A stretch of 40,084 bases of DNA from an uncultured Clostridia bacterium (GTDB lineage: Bacteria > Bacillota > Clostridia > Christensenellales > Borkfalkiaceae): NCBI GenBank assembly GCA_947589285.1, contig CANPZV010000007.1, positions 1-40,084 on the forward strand, given 5' to 3'. Every line of letters begins with the position of its first letter. The stretch's first letter is position 1. The notes beneath the pieces are model-generated. The model was not told the DNA's origin and did no database searches. It worked only from the letters and a program-made list of their open reading frames with translations. A program made the translations under genes and the position numbers. Positions 16,123 to 27,200 of the stretch are shown piece after piece.

Positions 16123-18048
16123 TCAGAAATATTCGCGCGATTGCAGCCACCATTCGAGGAACAGCAGCGCGACTGCGGCGAGCGCGACCCAGATCAGGAG
16201 CGAATAATCCTCAGGGTCAGGTGCCTGTTCGACATAGGGACGGGCGAGCATGTCCTCGACGGCAAAGAGATCGCTCTCGGCCGCGGGGATCTTGACAAAA
16301 AAGCTCTGCGAGACGGTGTAATCGTCCTCCCCCGAACGGAGCGTCTGAGTGACGGTGTACGGCCCGTACATCGGAAGCTCGAGCGTGAAGGGGACTTCCT
16401 GCGGCTTGACGTTGATATTGGGGCCGCTGACGGCCAGATCCTTCCCGCGGGCGTTGAGCTGGACGGTGTCGTCAACGTCGAACACATACTGTGTGAGCGT
16501 GGACGGCAGGTAATATTCGAGCATGTTATAGAGAAGTGTGGGGAATTCGATGACGACGGGAAGATCCGACCAGTTCACGCTGAAAGAAAGCACGGCCATG
16601 CGGTTTTCGCCGTTCGAGGCGAGAAAGACGGGGTCGCCGCCGCAATAGAGGAGCGGGGTGAAGCCGTCGCTGCGCAGAACGCGCGTGTACTCCGTCACGA
16701 GGAAATTCTCGGGCGTCATGTACTTTGTGAGCGGGTGGGTCTCCCCCGCCGCGGGGTGGAATTCTCCCTGCACGGGATCGCCAAGCTCGAGGCCGTAGTC
16801 GCTGAGCCGCACCGACGACCCCTCCGTCTCGACGGGATCGATGAGAAAGATGACGCCGTCCGTCGGCATCGTCACGGGGAGCCTGTGTTCGAAGATATAG
16901 AGGTCAAAGCCCGTGAGTTCTGGCGTGTCGTTGCTGCGGACCTCGCTCAGGTCGATATCCCAGCGGGTGGAGAGAACGTCGCGCATGCTCATGAGCTGCC
17001 CGTAGAAGAAGTTGTTCGGCACGCCGCTCGTGTATTGGATGCGGAGGGGTTCCTTCTTGCCGCCGTGGAGCGTAAATGCGTCGTCATAGGGGAAGGAATC
17101 GGACTCATCGACGGAGACGATGAGATAGTCATACGAATAGATGAATTCCCCGCTCGTCTCAGAGTTGAAATAGACGGTCTGCGTCTTGTCCCCCTCACAG
17201 CGCACGGGCGTGCGCATGGAGATCCTGTCGTTCTGGCCGTTCGCGCCGTACACGTCGCAGAACAGCATCACATCGGTGTTCCGCCCATAGCAGGCGAGAT
17301 CGACGGCGAACGTGTAGAAGTTCTCCTCCACCGTCGCGGTCACGTTGAGGACGGCGGCGTTCCATTCGAGGGCCTTGCCCGAGGCGTCCCGCGCGCTCAC
17401 GTCCACGACTTCGATATTCCCTTCGTCGAAATAGCTCGTCGCGGTGTAGAGGACGACGTGCGCTTCGGGATTTGCGGCGAGCGCGCGCTCGGAGAGGCGG
17501 ACGGCTCCTTCGATGTCTGCCGTGCCGTACCCGCACGCGAGGGCCGTCTTGTCCTGCACGAGGCCGTCAAGCTCCCCGAGGAGGGTCTCCCCGCTCTCTG
17601 CGCCGTACCGTTCGGCAAGGAAGGAGGCCTCCTTCCCCGCGACGATCACGGAGACGACGCCGCCCGAGCCGAAGATCTCCTCCGCCCGATCGCGCATGAG
17701 CGCGACCGCGCGCTCATAGCGGGTCTCCTTGTTGTAGGCCGCGTGCATGTCCGCAGAGGAATCGAGAATGAAGATCTCCTCCCGCTGTGCGGAGGCGACA
17801 TCTGCACGGATAAAGGGCTGTGCCAACATGAATGCGCATGCCGTGATGATGAGCAGCTGGCACAGAAGGAGCAGAATGTTGCGGAAACGGCTGATGGGCA
17901 GCGATTTCCGCCTGTATTTGAGACTGAGTTTCCAGACGTAGGTGCTGGAGACGATCTTCTGCTGATAATTCGGTTTTAAGAGGTAGATGAGGATGAGGAC
18001 CGCGATCCCCAGAAGCCCCAAAAAGCCCAGAGGTGTGATCCAGCTCAT
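16123..18048 (-). CDS. BatA-like membrane protein with degenerate VWA domain
   Basis: 641 residues. The N-terminus (MSWITPLGFLGLLGIAVLIL, then SSTYVWKLSLKYRR) matches the aerotolerance-regulator BatA N-terminal domain. Helices lie at about 4-24, 57-78 and 615-636. A VWA-like domain starts near residue 88, but its MIDAS reads IFILDSSADM, so the DxSxS motif is only partly kept. Later regions are beta-rich. The open frame extends 32 codons upstream, inside the DUF58 gene; the ATG at 18048 overlaps the DUF58 stop by four bases (ATGA) and starts with the hydrophobic helix, so it is preferred. Together with the MoxR, DUF58 and VWA neighbours it makes a complete Bat-like module. Confidence 0.9.
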   Translation of the reverse strand: MSWITPLGFLGLLGIAVLILIYLLKPNYQQKIVSSTYVWKLSLKYRRKSLPISRFRNILLLLCQLLIITACAFMLAQPFIRADVASAQREEIFILDSSADMHAAYNKETRYERAVALMRDRAEEIFGSGGVVSVIVAGKEASFLAERYGAESGETLLGELDGLVQDKTALACGYGTADIEGAVRLSERALAANPEAHVVLYTATSYFDEGNIEVVDVSARDASGKALEWNAAVLNVTATVEENFYTFAVDLACYGRNTDVMLFCDVYGANGQNDRISMRTPVRCEGDKTQTVYFNSETSGEFIYSYDYLIVSVDESDSFPYDDAFTLHGGKKEPLRIQYTSGVPNNFFYGQLMSMRDVLSTRWDIDLSEVRSNDTPELTGFDLYIFEHRLPVTMPTDGVIFLIDPVETEGSSVRLSDYGLELGDPVQGEFHPAAGETHPLTKYMTPENFLVTEYTRVLRSDGFTPLLYCGGDPVFLASNGENRMAVLSFSVNWSDLPVVIEFPTLLYNMLEYYLPSTLTQYVFDVDDTVQLNARGKDLAVSGPNINVKPQEVPFTLELPMYGPYTVTQTLRSGEDDYTVSQSFFVKIPAAESDLFAVEDMLARPYVEQAPDPEDYSLLIWVALAAVALLFLEWWLQSREYF

Positions 18049-18941
18049 TCCATGATACCTGCCTTTAACAGCTCGCCGAAGAGCATAGTTTCGATAGGTT
18101 TTGAAGTATCGACAAGGATGTGGTCTGCCCCGCGGGAGGCGCAAAAACTCCTGATCCCGTCGAGGAAATCGCGCATGGCCTCGTCATAGGCCGCCAGCAT
18201 TCCCCTCGTGATGCGGAGTTTCATATTCCTTTCGTCGGTCATGTCCCGCGCCTCCGCGTCGAGAAGGTTGACCCTGCCGCTGTACAGGGGGTCAAGCTCT
18301 TCGGGAGTGAGCGTCTGCACAAGGAGGATCTGCCGTTTTTTATATACGAGAAAATCGACCGCCTTCTCCCAGCTGAATTCGGTCAAAAAATCGGAAATGA
18401 TCACAGTCAGTCCGTCGTTCGTTCCCGTCGGGGTGTTCACGACCGCCTCCGCGATGTCGGCTTCGTCCTCGAATTCGATCTTTTCGAGGTCGCCGATCGC
18501 CCTGAAGAAGGTGTTCTTCCCCACGATCGTCCCGATGGGGTCCTCCGCGACGTTGCCCTTGATGAGCTTGTAGGAGACCTTGTCCATGTTGTGGACGGCC
18601 AGAAAGCCGAGGGCCGCCGCCACGGCGACGGCATACGCCGCCTTCGCGGGGTTGGCCTTCCCCATGGAGGCCGAGCAGTCGAGAAAGATCTGCACGTGCA
18701 TCTGCCGCTCGTCGGTGAACAGTTTGAGGAAATATTTTTCGAAGCGGCTGTACAGGTTCCAGTCGATCCTTCGGATATCGTCCCCGAGCATATACTCGCG
18801 GTAATCGGCAAATTCTACCGTCTGCCCGTAGGTACGGACGAGGTGTTTCCCGCCGAAGAATCCCGCCAAGTTCGTCCTCAAACTCAATGCCAGCGTCTCC
18901 AAACGACTGAAAAATTCATCGTTTATGTATGACGGCTTCAT
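18045..18941 (-). CDS. DUF58 domain protein
   Basis: 298 residues. The DUF58 signature is clear: VEFADYREYMLGDDIRRIDW at residues 42-61. It is followed by a VWA-like core with FLDCSASMG (MIDAS-type D88, S90, S92) and VIISDFL. No membrane helix or signal peptide, so cytoplasmic. DUF58 proteins are the usual partner encoded next to MoxR ATPases and are thought to act as adaptors. The ATG abuts the MoxR stop with no base between, and the stop overlaps the next start by four bases. Confidence 0.95.
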   Translation of the reverse strand: MKPSYINDEFFSRLETLALSLRTNLAGFFGGKHLVRTYGQTVEFADYREYMLGDDIRRIDWNLYSRFEKYFLKLFTDERQMHVQIFLDCSASMGKANPAKAAYAVAVAAALGFLAVHNMDKVSYKLIKGNVAEDPIGTIVGKNTFFRAIGDLEKIEFEDEADIAEAVVNTPTGTNDGLTVIISDFLTEFSWEKAVDFLVYKKRQILLVQTLTPEELDPLYSGRVNLLDAEARDMTDERNMKLRITRGMLAAYDEAMRDFLDGIRSFCASRGADHILVDTSKPIETMLFGELLKAGIME

Positions 18942-20042
18942 TTACTTTCTCCCGAAGAGGCCCCTCTTGGCTTTTTTGGGTGCAGGTTCGCCCTCCTCCG
19001 CGGGTGCCTCTGCGGGCGCGGGCGAAGGGGCAGGTGCCGATTTGGGTGCCTTGTCGGCGTCGTAATTTTTCAATTCTTCGAGAATGAGTTTAACGATGTC
19101 GTCGGGCGTGATACGGCCCGCGATCGCCTCGAAGTTGAGCTTGATGCGGTGACGGAGGACGGGCAGGGCGAGCGCGTTGATGTCCCCGTAGGAGACGTTG
19201 AACCGCCCGTTCATGAGTGCCCGGACCTTCGCCGCAGAGATGAGTGCCTGCCCCGCACGGGGAGACGCGCCGAGGCGGACGTACTTTTTCGCCGCTTCGG
19301 AGGCGCACTCGCTGTCGGGGTGCGTCGCAGAGCAGAGGACCATGGCATAGCGCAGTACGTCCTCCGCGACGGGGATCCCGTTGGCCGTCTTGCGCATCTC
19401 GAGAAGTTCCTCGCCCGAGCAGGCCTTTTCGGCGGTCTCCGCCATCGTCTTTTGCGTCATGGTGACGATCTCCATCAGTTCGTCGAGGGAGGGATCCTTC
19501 ACGATGATCTTGAACATGAAGCGGTCCATCTGCGCCTCGGGAAGCGGATAGGTGCCGTCCTGCTCGATGGGGTTCTGCGTCGCAAGGACGAAGAACGGCT
19601 CGTTGAGTTTGCGCGAGACGCCCATGACGGTGACCGTGTGTTCCTGCATCGCCTCGAGAAGGGCCGACTGCGTTTTGGGCGTCGCACGGTTGATCTCATC
19701 GGCGAGGACGATGTTGCTGAAAACCGGCCCCGGACGGAAATCGAACTCCGAATTTCCCGCGGCGTCCTTGATGATGATGTTGGTGCCCGTGACGTCGGCG
19801 GGCATGAGGTCGGGCGTGAACTGGATCCTCGAGAAGGGAAGGTCGAATACCCGCCCGAGCGAGCGCACGAGACGGGTCTTTCCCACCCCGGGGACGCCCT
19901 CGAGCAGGACGTTGCCGCCCGCGATCATCGCGATGACGGCCCCCTCGATGACCTCCGTCTGGCCGATCATGTCGCGGCGGAGCTGTTCAAAGATGTTTTG
20001 GCATTGTCTGCCGAATGCACGGATGCTGTCTTCTGTTGCCAT
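18942..20042 (-). CDS. MoxR family AAA+ ATPase
   Basis: 366 residues. AAA_3 family: Walker A GVPGVGKT at 49-56, Walker B IVLADEIN at 111-118 (Asp115, Glu116), sensor-1 ATQNP with Asn157, and the C-terminal AAA lid with LGASPRAGQALI. A Pro/Ala-rich tail of about 40 residues ends KRGLFGRK, longer than in most MoxR proteins. MoxR ATPases act as chaperones that mature or assemble partner complexes through VWA proteins. A GTG at 20057 would add five residues, but the ATG at 20042 has GAGGA at an 8-9 base distance, so it is chosen. Co-transcribed with DUF58 (no gap) and 23 bases after the upstream membrane-protein gene. Confidence 0.95.
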   Translation of the reverse strand: MATEDSIRAFGRQCQNIFEQLRRDMIGQTEVIEGAVIAMIAGGNVLLEGVPGVGKTRLVRSLGRVFDLPFSRIQFTPDLMPADVTGTNIIIKDAAGNSEFDFRPGPVFSNIVLADEINRATPKTQSALLEAMQEHTVTVMGVSRKLNEPFFVLATQNPIEQDGTYPLPEAQMDRFMFKIIVKDPSLDELMEIVTMTQKTMAETAEKACSGEELLEMRKTANGIPVAEDVLRYAMVLCSATHPDSECASEAAKKYVRLGASPRAGQALISAAKVRALMNGRFNVSYGDINALALPVLRHRIKLNFEAIAGRITPDDIVKLILEELKNYDADKAPKSAPAPSPAPAEAPAEEGEPAPKKAKRGLFGRK

Positions 20043-20065
20043 GAAATTTATCCTCACATATTTTT

Positions 20066-21082
20066 TTACAAGATGATATCGAAGTAGGCTTCGATGATCG
20101 CGCGCAGTTCGTCGGGAATGTCCTCCCCCGCTTCGAGCATTTCAAGCGCGCGGCGGTAATAATCCTCATAGACGTCGCGGTAGTAGGTCTCGCCGTCGAT
20201 GATGTAGTTGTTCTCCTCGAGCTTTCCGCCCGCGCCTCCGGGGGAAGGATCGTTCTGATCCCCGGGCGAATCTTCGTCGCCCGGCTCGTCCTGTGCGGCG
20301 TCGCTGTCGCCGTCGCTCTGTTCCTGGTTGCCCTCGTTCTCCTCCACCTGCTGGAACATCGCCACCCGCGTGACCGATTCACGGATATTTCCGTCCTGCC
20401 GCACGGGTTCGGCGTAGTTGTCGTCCCACATCACGAACATCCAACCGTCGTCGGCGACCGCCTCCACAGGCGTCGCGTCCTGCCCGGGGAGGACGAGCTG
20501 AAATTCTTCGCCGAGAATGGATCCCCCCTCGTCAACGACATAGTTGACCTCGAGGTAGACAAGTTCCTCCTCCGTATCGGGACCGAGGACGTCGCCGCCC
20601 CCGGGGAGGATCCCCTCCGAGGAGAGCGCGGAGACCGTCGTCATGCCCGCCCCGAGAAGGAGCGCGACCGCGGCCGTGACGATCATCGCGAGCGGGAAGC
20701 GCAGGCGGAGCGACTTCGGGTCCACCCCCTTGACCTTCTCTTCGGCGTCCTCGCGCTGGAGCATGGCGATGTACGACTCGTCCTTGAGCAGTTCGAGCCG
20801 CGTGATGAGCCGCTCTTCCAGCCCGAGGCTGTCCACCCGCCGTGCCACGGCCTTTGCCGTCGGGCGGAAGCGGAAAAAGTAGAACAGCGGCGCGGAGACG
20901 GCCGTGCCGAGGAGGAGCGCGCCGAGCGAAAACCACAGCCCGTTCCATTCGGTGAACCACAGCGCGAAGGCGACGATGAAGTCGGCGGCAAGCCCCACGA
21001 CGAGGCCGCAGAGGAGAGCTTTGAGCCACCCCTCAAACTGCAATCGGCCATAGAATTTTTTGAAGATGCCCTTATTTTCCAT
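20066..21082 (-). CDS. Membrane protein leading the MoxR/VWA operon
   Basis: 338 residues. Two membrane helices (about 17-42 and 45-71), a cytoplasmic segment with VARRVDSLGLEERLITRLEL, which recalls the DUF4175-like proteins found beside Bat operons, then a third helix (about 128-150). The outer part has a stretch reading DDGWMFVMWDDNYAEP like a short InlB-type module, a low-complexity Asp/Glu/Gly/Asn region (about 250-295), and a helical C-terminus. GAGGG precedes the ATG. I see no clear promoter in the 125 bases upstream, so transcription may read through from the giant LRR gene. Family assignment is tentative; the gene itself is secure. Confidence 0.85.
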   Translation of the reverse strand: MENKGIFKKFYGRLQFEGWLKALLCGLVVGLAADFIVAFALWFTEWNGLWFSLGALLLGTAVSAPLFYFFRFRPTAKAVARRVDSLGLEERLITRLELLKDESYIAMLQREDAEEKVKGVDPKSLRLRFPLAMIVTAAVALLLGAGMTTVSALSSEGILPGGGDVLGPDTEEELVYLEVNYVVDEGGSILGEEFQLVLPGQDATPVEAVADDGWMFVMWDDNYAEPVRQDGNIRESVTRVAMFQQVEENEGNQEQSDGDSDAAQDEPGDEDSPGDQNDPSPGGAGGKLEENNYIIDGETYYRDVYEDYYRRALEMLEAGEDIPDELRAIIEAYFDIIL

Positions 21083-21145
21083 ATGAATCCCTCGGGGAAA
21101 GTCCGCTCTCCCCTTCGTTTTATTGAAAACCCCTAAAACGTCCTG

Positions 21146-21176
21146 ATACTCCGACCGAAAAACTCGATCGGAGTAT
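21146..21176. terminator. Hairpin between the giant LRR gene and the MoxR operon
   Basis: ATACTCCGA (21146-21154) pairs with TCGGAGTAT (21168-21176), with a further three pairs inside beyond one mismatch. On the minus strand a short TTTT run follows after 7 bases. It may end part of the giant-gene transcripts while allowing some read-through; it is not a strong terminator. The remainder of 21083-21207 shows no gene. Confidence 0.45.
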
Positions 21177-21207
21177 GGGACATTTTTAATTCAGTTGTGC
21201 CGCGCGA

Positions 21208-24200
21208 TCAGTTTGCCGCTTTGAGGTAGACGATCTGCGCTTCGTTGTTGGAGTACGGTCCTATCCACGCGCCCCATGCCGCCGTTGCCGCCGCTTCGTC
21301 TGCAAACGGGATCTCGATCGTCTGATCTTCCGTCCAGCCCTTGAACGCGCCGTTGTTGACGGAGGTCACGCTCTCGGGGATCGTGAGCTTGGTCAGGCTC
21401 GTCACGTTTTCGAACGCGCTGCTGCCGATCTCTTTCAATCCCTGCGGAAGAACAAGTTCGGTCAGACCGCTGCCGCAGAAGGCGTTGTAGCCGATCGTTT
21501 CGAGCGAAGCGGGAAGCTGCAATGTCTTGAGGTTCTTGCAGCCGTTGAACGCACTGCCCTCGATAGAGACGATCGTATCGGGCAAGGTGACATTTGCAAG
21601 TGCGGTACAACCGTTGAACGTGCCGCTCAGTTTGGTGACTTTCGCATTGACGACGGCCGTCTGAAGCGATTCGGCCTGCCTTGCGAAGCCGCCCATTTCC
21701 GTGACAGTCGCGGGAACGGTGACCGATTCAACGCCGCTCAACATGAACTCACTCTCGCCGACCGAAACGGTCCCTTCAGGGAAGGTGAACGATTTGAGCG
21801 CAGTGCATTCGCGGAAGGTGTACCCTGCGAAGGTGAACGGCATACTGCCGTCTGTATTGAAATTGACTTCCGCAAGGCTCGTACACTTCTCAAACGTGCT
21901 GCTGAACGTCGCAACGCTTTCCATCGTGGGATCGCTATAAGGTGAAGACAATTCGTATTCCACATCTCCGAGATATTCGGGGAAGGTGATGGACTTCAGT
22001 GCGGTGCAGCCGTAGAACGCGTCATAACCGAGCGTGAGCCTGTAACCCGCAAGGACGGCTCCCGTCTCCTCGAAGGTGACGCTCTCGAGCATGGTGTCGT
22101 TTGCAAAGGTATGGCCGCCGATGCCGTGAGAAACGTCTGCCGAAGGATACCACGAAGAATCGTCGATCTCAACGAGCGTGCGGACGCGCTTGGGGATCTC
22201 GATCGACTTGAGCGCGGTGCAGCCGCTGAACGCGTAGTCGCCGAGGGTGAGGACTTCGATGCCGTCAGGCTCGAAGTTCACGTCAGTGAGCATCGTGCAG
22301 TTCTGGAAGGCATACGAACCGATCTGCGTCGTGTACTTGCCGATCGTGATCGACTTGATCGCCGTCCCGCTGAATGCGTTGAGTCCGATGACCTGTACGT
22401 CGTCGTGCATTTCGACGACCGTGAGGTTCGCGCAGTTCTCAAAGGCGTGCGCGGGGATCTCATGAATGCTGTTCGGGATCTTGACCTCTTCGATCTGGGA
22501 CCCGCTGAACGCCGCGTTCATGATGCTCGTGACGGTATCGGGGATCTCGAACCGCCCGCCCTTGGTCGCGGGATAGCTCAGAAGGGTGGTCTTGTCGGCA
22601 TTGTAGAGGACGCCGTCCAACACGGAGAACGAAGGGTTATCGGGTGCGATCTCCAGCCCGGGAACGCCGCGGAACACGTTCGTCCCGATCTTCAGGACCG
22701 TAGAAGGAACGGTGATATCGGAGAGCGACGTGCAGTCTGCGAACGTCTCGTCCTTCAGTTCGCCAAGATTCCCGATGCGCATTTCGACTTTCACGAGGTC
22801 TGCGCACCCGAGGAAGGCCTGCCTGTCGATCGTTTCGACCGTGCCGCTGATGAACACAGAGGTGATGCCGGAGGCATTGAACGCGGCCGTTCCGATCGAG
22901 ATAAGGCTGTTGGAGAAGTCAAACGTCGCAAGCGATTCGGCCTTGCGGAACGCATAGCTGCCGATCTTCGTCACATCGGGGGCGAACTCCACGTCTGCGA
23001 GTTCGGTCGCCCCGTCGAAGAGATAGCTCGGGATCTCGGTGACGCCGGGAAGGCTCGCGCTGACGAGGGAGGTGCATGCCTGGAAGGCATTGCTCCCGAC
23101 CGTCGTGACGCTTGCGGGCAGTTCGATCTCCTCAAGCGAAGTGCAATTGTGGAATGCGTACTCTCCGACCGAGGTGAGCAGGTTGCCCGTAAAGCTGACG
23201 CTCTCCAATTCGGCGCAGTTCTCGAACGCGTAGGCCCCGATCGAGGTCACTCCCGCGGGAATAGAGATCGACTTGATCCCCGTTCCCTTGAGGGCTTCCC
23301 TCCCAATGCTCGTCACGCCCGAAGGGATCGTGAAGTTGTTGAGGGCGGCGCATCCGCCGAACACTCCGCTGGGGAAATCCTTGATCTTCTGTCCCGCAAA
23401 CGTGACGCTTGCAAGGGCAGAACAGTTGTTGAATGCCTGGCTTCCGATCGAATCGACATTTTCGGGGATGGTGATCGTCGTGATCTGTTTGCAACCGTAG
23501 AACGCGCTCGACCCGATCTTCGTTACCGTCGCGGGGATCGCGAAGGCGGTGAGCTTCGCGCACGAATAGAACAATTCGTCGGGAAGTTCGATGATCGTCG
23601 TCGTCGGATCGATCGTCACGGTCGCAAGTTCGCCGCAATTTGCGAACATCGATTCGCCGAGTTCGACCACGCGCGCGGGAATGGTGATCGTCTTGAGTGC
23701 GTCGCAATGCTTAAACACATCTGCGGCGAGCGTCCCTTTCTCGTTGGTCGCGGACGGCTCCTCATCCCTGAACTTCAGATTCACGCCATCTGTAAAGGTG
23801 ACCGTTGCAAGCTTGGTGCATTCCTCGAAGGCGGACGACATGATCCTGCTTACCTTCGCGGAGATCGTGACGGCCTCGAGGACTTGGTTCCCCTTGAAAG
23901 CCTTCGTCCCGATCGTCACAACGCTCTCAGGCACGACATAGTTCTTTTCCGTCTTGCCGAGAGGGTAGAACACGAGCGTCTGCATCGCATTATCGAACAG
24001 GACGCCGTTCTGCGCCTTGTACGTCTCGGACGTTTCAGGCACATTGATCTCGGACACGGTGGCGGGGAAGAGCGAGGAAACGTCCCCGACTTCTTTCAAG
24101 TTTGCAGGCAATGTGACCGAAGTCAAATGCTTGCATTCAAAGAACATACTGGAGGTAAGCTTTGTCAGCCCCGAAGGGAATACAATGCTTGTCACGGCCG

Positions 24201-27200
24201 AATAGGCAAATGCCTGTGAGCCGATCGACGTGAGCTTGCTCGCATTTTCACCCTCGCCGTCCGTGAATTCAATGGTCGCAAGAGGGCCGTCATCGCCATA
24301 GCTCCCCGTGAACGCATTGGCACCGATCGAAGTCGTGTGCGCGGGGAATTTCACCGCAGTGAAATGAGGATACCTGAACGCATAATCGAGGATCTGGAGG
24401 CCCTTTCCGCCCTCCGTAAACGTAACGGTCTCAAGGGCTTCGCATCCGTCAAACGCATATTTGTTGATCGTAGTCAACGAAGCGGGGATGACGATCGATG
24501 TGATGCCGGACTCCGCAAACGCATAGTCGAGGATCTCAACGGTGCGCTCGGGAAGTTCGACGGTCGTGATGGCCGAATCCGTGAATACATTTGTGTGGGT
24601 CGGTGAGGAAGTGTATTGCGATTCATTCACGCCGATCGTGAGCGGCTTGTCGGTACCCGCATATTCCTCGAAGGAGACTTTCGTCAGCTTGGAGCCATAG
24701 AACGCCTTGTTTGCGATGAGGGTCACGGTATTGGGCACGGTGACCGTTCCCGTCTTCCCGACGGGGCAATAGAGCAGCGTCGTCTTGTCGCTGTTGTACA
24801 GGACGCCGTCCTTCGCGCTGTAGGCCGTGTTGCCCTCCGCAACGTCGATGCTCGCAAGCGCGGAACATCCGTCAAATACGTCATTGCCGAGCTTCGTCAG
24901 ATGCTTGGGCAGAGAAGCGGAGGTGATCGCGGCGTTCTGGAATGCCTTGTCGCCAAGTTCCAGGGCAGCGTCTGCCCCTTCTGCCGCGGCAAAGGTGACT
25001 GTTTCGATGCCCGTGTTCGCAAACGCGCTCGCGCCGATCGTCTTTACCGTCGCGGGGATCTGCAAGGTCCCCTTCAGCGTCGCAACGCCTGAGAACGCAC
25101 TCGAGCCGATGCTTTCGAGCTTCGCGGGAAGCACAAGGCTCGTCAGTTTGGTGTTCGCAAACGCGCTATCGGCGATCGCCGTCACTTTTTCGGGGATCGT
25201 GACCGATTCGATGATGGTACCTGAAAACGCGTTATTGTCGATAACTTCGAGGTTGCTCGTCTCATCCTTGCCTGCAAATGTGACTTCGGAGAGCTGCGTG
25301 CAGCCCTTAAAGCAATTCTTGCCGACCGTCTTCGTGCGGGCGGGAAGCGCGATCTTGGCGAGCGAGGTGCAGTCCGTAAAGACGCCCGTGGAGAAATCCC
25401 CTGCAAGTTCGAGAGGATCTTCGCCGCCGCCGATCTCGACCGTCTTGAGCTGAGCGCACTTCGCAAACGCGCCTGCGCCGATCTTCGTGACGCTCGAGGG
25501 AATGGAGATAGAGGCAAGTTTGGTGCAGCCCGAGAAAGTCTCCGCGGGGATCTCCTTGACGCCCGCCGCGATCGTCACAGTTTCAAGCCGGGTGCAATTC
25601 TTGAACGCGCCCGAGCCAATGGAAACGCCGCTTGCAAGGGTCACGGAGCCGATCGCCGTCGATGCGAAGGCGGAATCGCCGATCTGCGTGACGTGCGTGA
25701 GGTCGATCGCCGTGAGGCCCGTACCAGAGAACGCTTCCTTGCCGACCTTTTCCACTTTCGAGAGATCGACCGCCGTGATGCCCGTGCCGTAGAACGCGCC
25801 TTCGCCGATCTCCGTCGCCCCGCCGAGCGTGACCGTCAACACGGCGACGTCGTGATACAGGGCGTGATCGGGGATCGCCTTCAAGCGTTCGGGGAAGTTC
25901 ACCGCCGTAAGCCCGGGGCAGTTTTCGAAGGCGGATTCGCCGATCGTGAGTTCCTCCGTCCCATCCGCGAATGTGATAGTGCGCAGGCGGGAGCAATTTG
26001 CAAACGCTTTCTCCGCGATCGTCTTGACGTTCGCACCGATCGTGATAGATGTAATGTTATTGTTGCCGCTGAATACGCCCTCGCCGATCGTCTCGAGCGT
26101 GGGAAGCAGCTGAGGGGTCTCCTCCGTCCTCGCCTTGGCATAGAAGAGGATCTCGGTCCCCGCTTTGTTGTAGAGGACGCCGTCCTCATCGCGGAAATGC
26201 TCGCTGTTTGCGTCCACGGTGACTTTGCGGAGGTTTTCGCAGCCTGCGAACACGCTCGCATTGAACTCCGTGACGTTGGCGGGAAGGTGGACGCTCGTGA
26301 GAGCCTGGCAGTTCTCAAATACGTTCTTGCCGAATTTGAGGTCCGCGCCGTCTGCCGCGAAGGACACGGAGGCGAGCAGGACGCAGTTGGCAAAGGCAGA
26401 ATCTTCGACGTCGGTCAACCTCTGAGGAAGGGAGATCTCCGTGATGAGACGCAGCCCCGAGAAGGCATTCGCACCGATGACGGTCACGGGCGAACCCGCT
26501 TCAAAGGTGACGGAACGGATATTGGTGTTGCCGCTGAAGGCATTCTCCCCGATCGTGAGAGCGACGTTGGCGGGAGCGTTCCCCTCGAAGAGAACGGTGC
26601 GCACGCCCGTGCAGCCCTCGAACGCGTTGTTGCCGATGACAGTGACGAAGTTGGGGATCACGATGTCGGTGAGTTTTGTACACCTCTTAAAGGCCTCGGC
26701 TTCGATCTCTTTGACGCCTTCGGGAACGGTGTAGCGGCCCGAACGCGCCTTGGGAACGTAGATGATCACGCTCTTGTCCTCATTCGTGAGGACGCCGTCG
26801 ATGGAGCCGAAGGTATCGTTGCCGTCTGCGACCTCGAGATAGGCGAGCTTGCTGCAACCGTTGATGATGTCGCCGATGCCGTCCGCCGCGTCTGCGTCGA
26901 GGGCAAAGTGCGCGGGAAGTTCAAGCCCGTACAGCGACGAACACTGTGCGAACGCACCCTTGTGGATCACGATAGAGACATCGCTCCCCTCCGAGCCGCT
27001 CTTTGCCTCAAAGTTGACCGCAACGAGCCTGTCGCAGTAGATGAAGGCATTCTGCTGGATCTCGGTGACGGTATTCGGAATGGTGATCTCGCTGATCTTC
27101 GCGCCGGAGAACACCTTTTGCCTGATGACCTCGACGCCTGCGGGGATCTTGTATTCCCCCGTCTTGCCGAGCGGGAAGAAGGCGACTTCGACCTTCCCCG

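Noticed and set aside
14173-17979. 1268-codon plus-strand open frame opposite the VWA and BatA-like genes
   Set aside because: It spans two coupled minus-strand genes with clear domains and has no own ribosome site or recognisable fold; a shadow of GC-biased third positions.
20043-20057. GTG start at 20057 for the MoxR ATPase
   Set aside because: GAGGA is well placed for the ATG at 20042 and overlaps the region that the GTG would turn into coding sequence.
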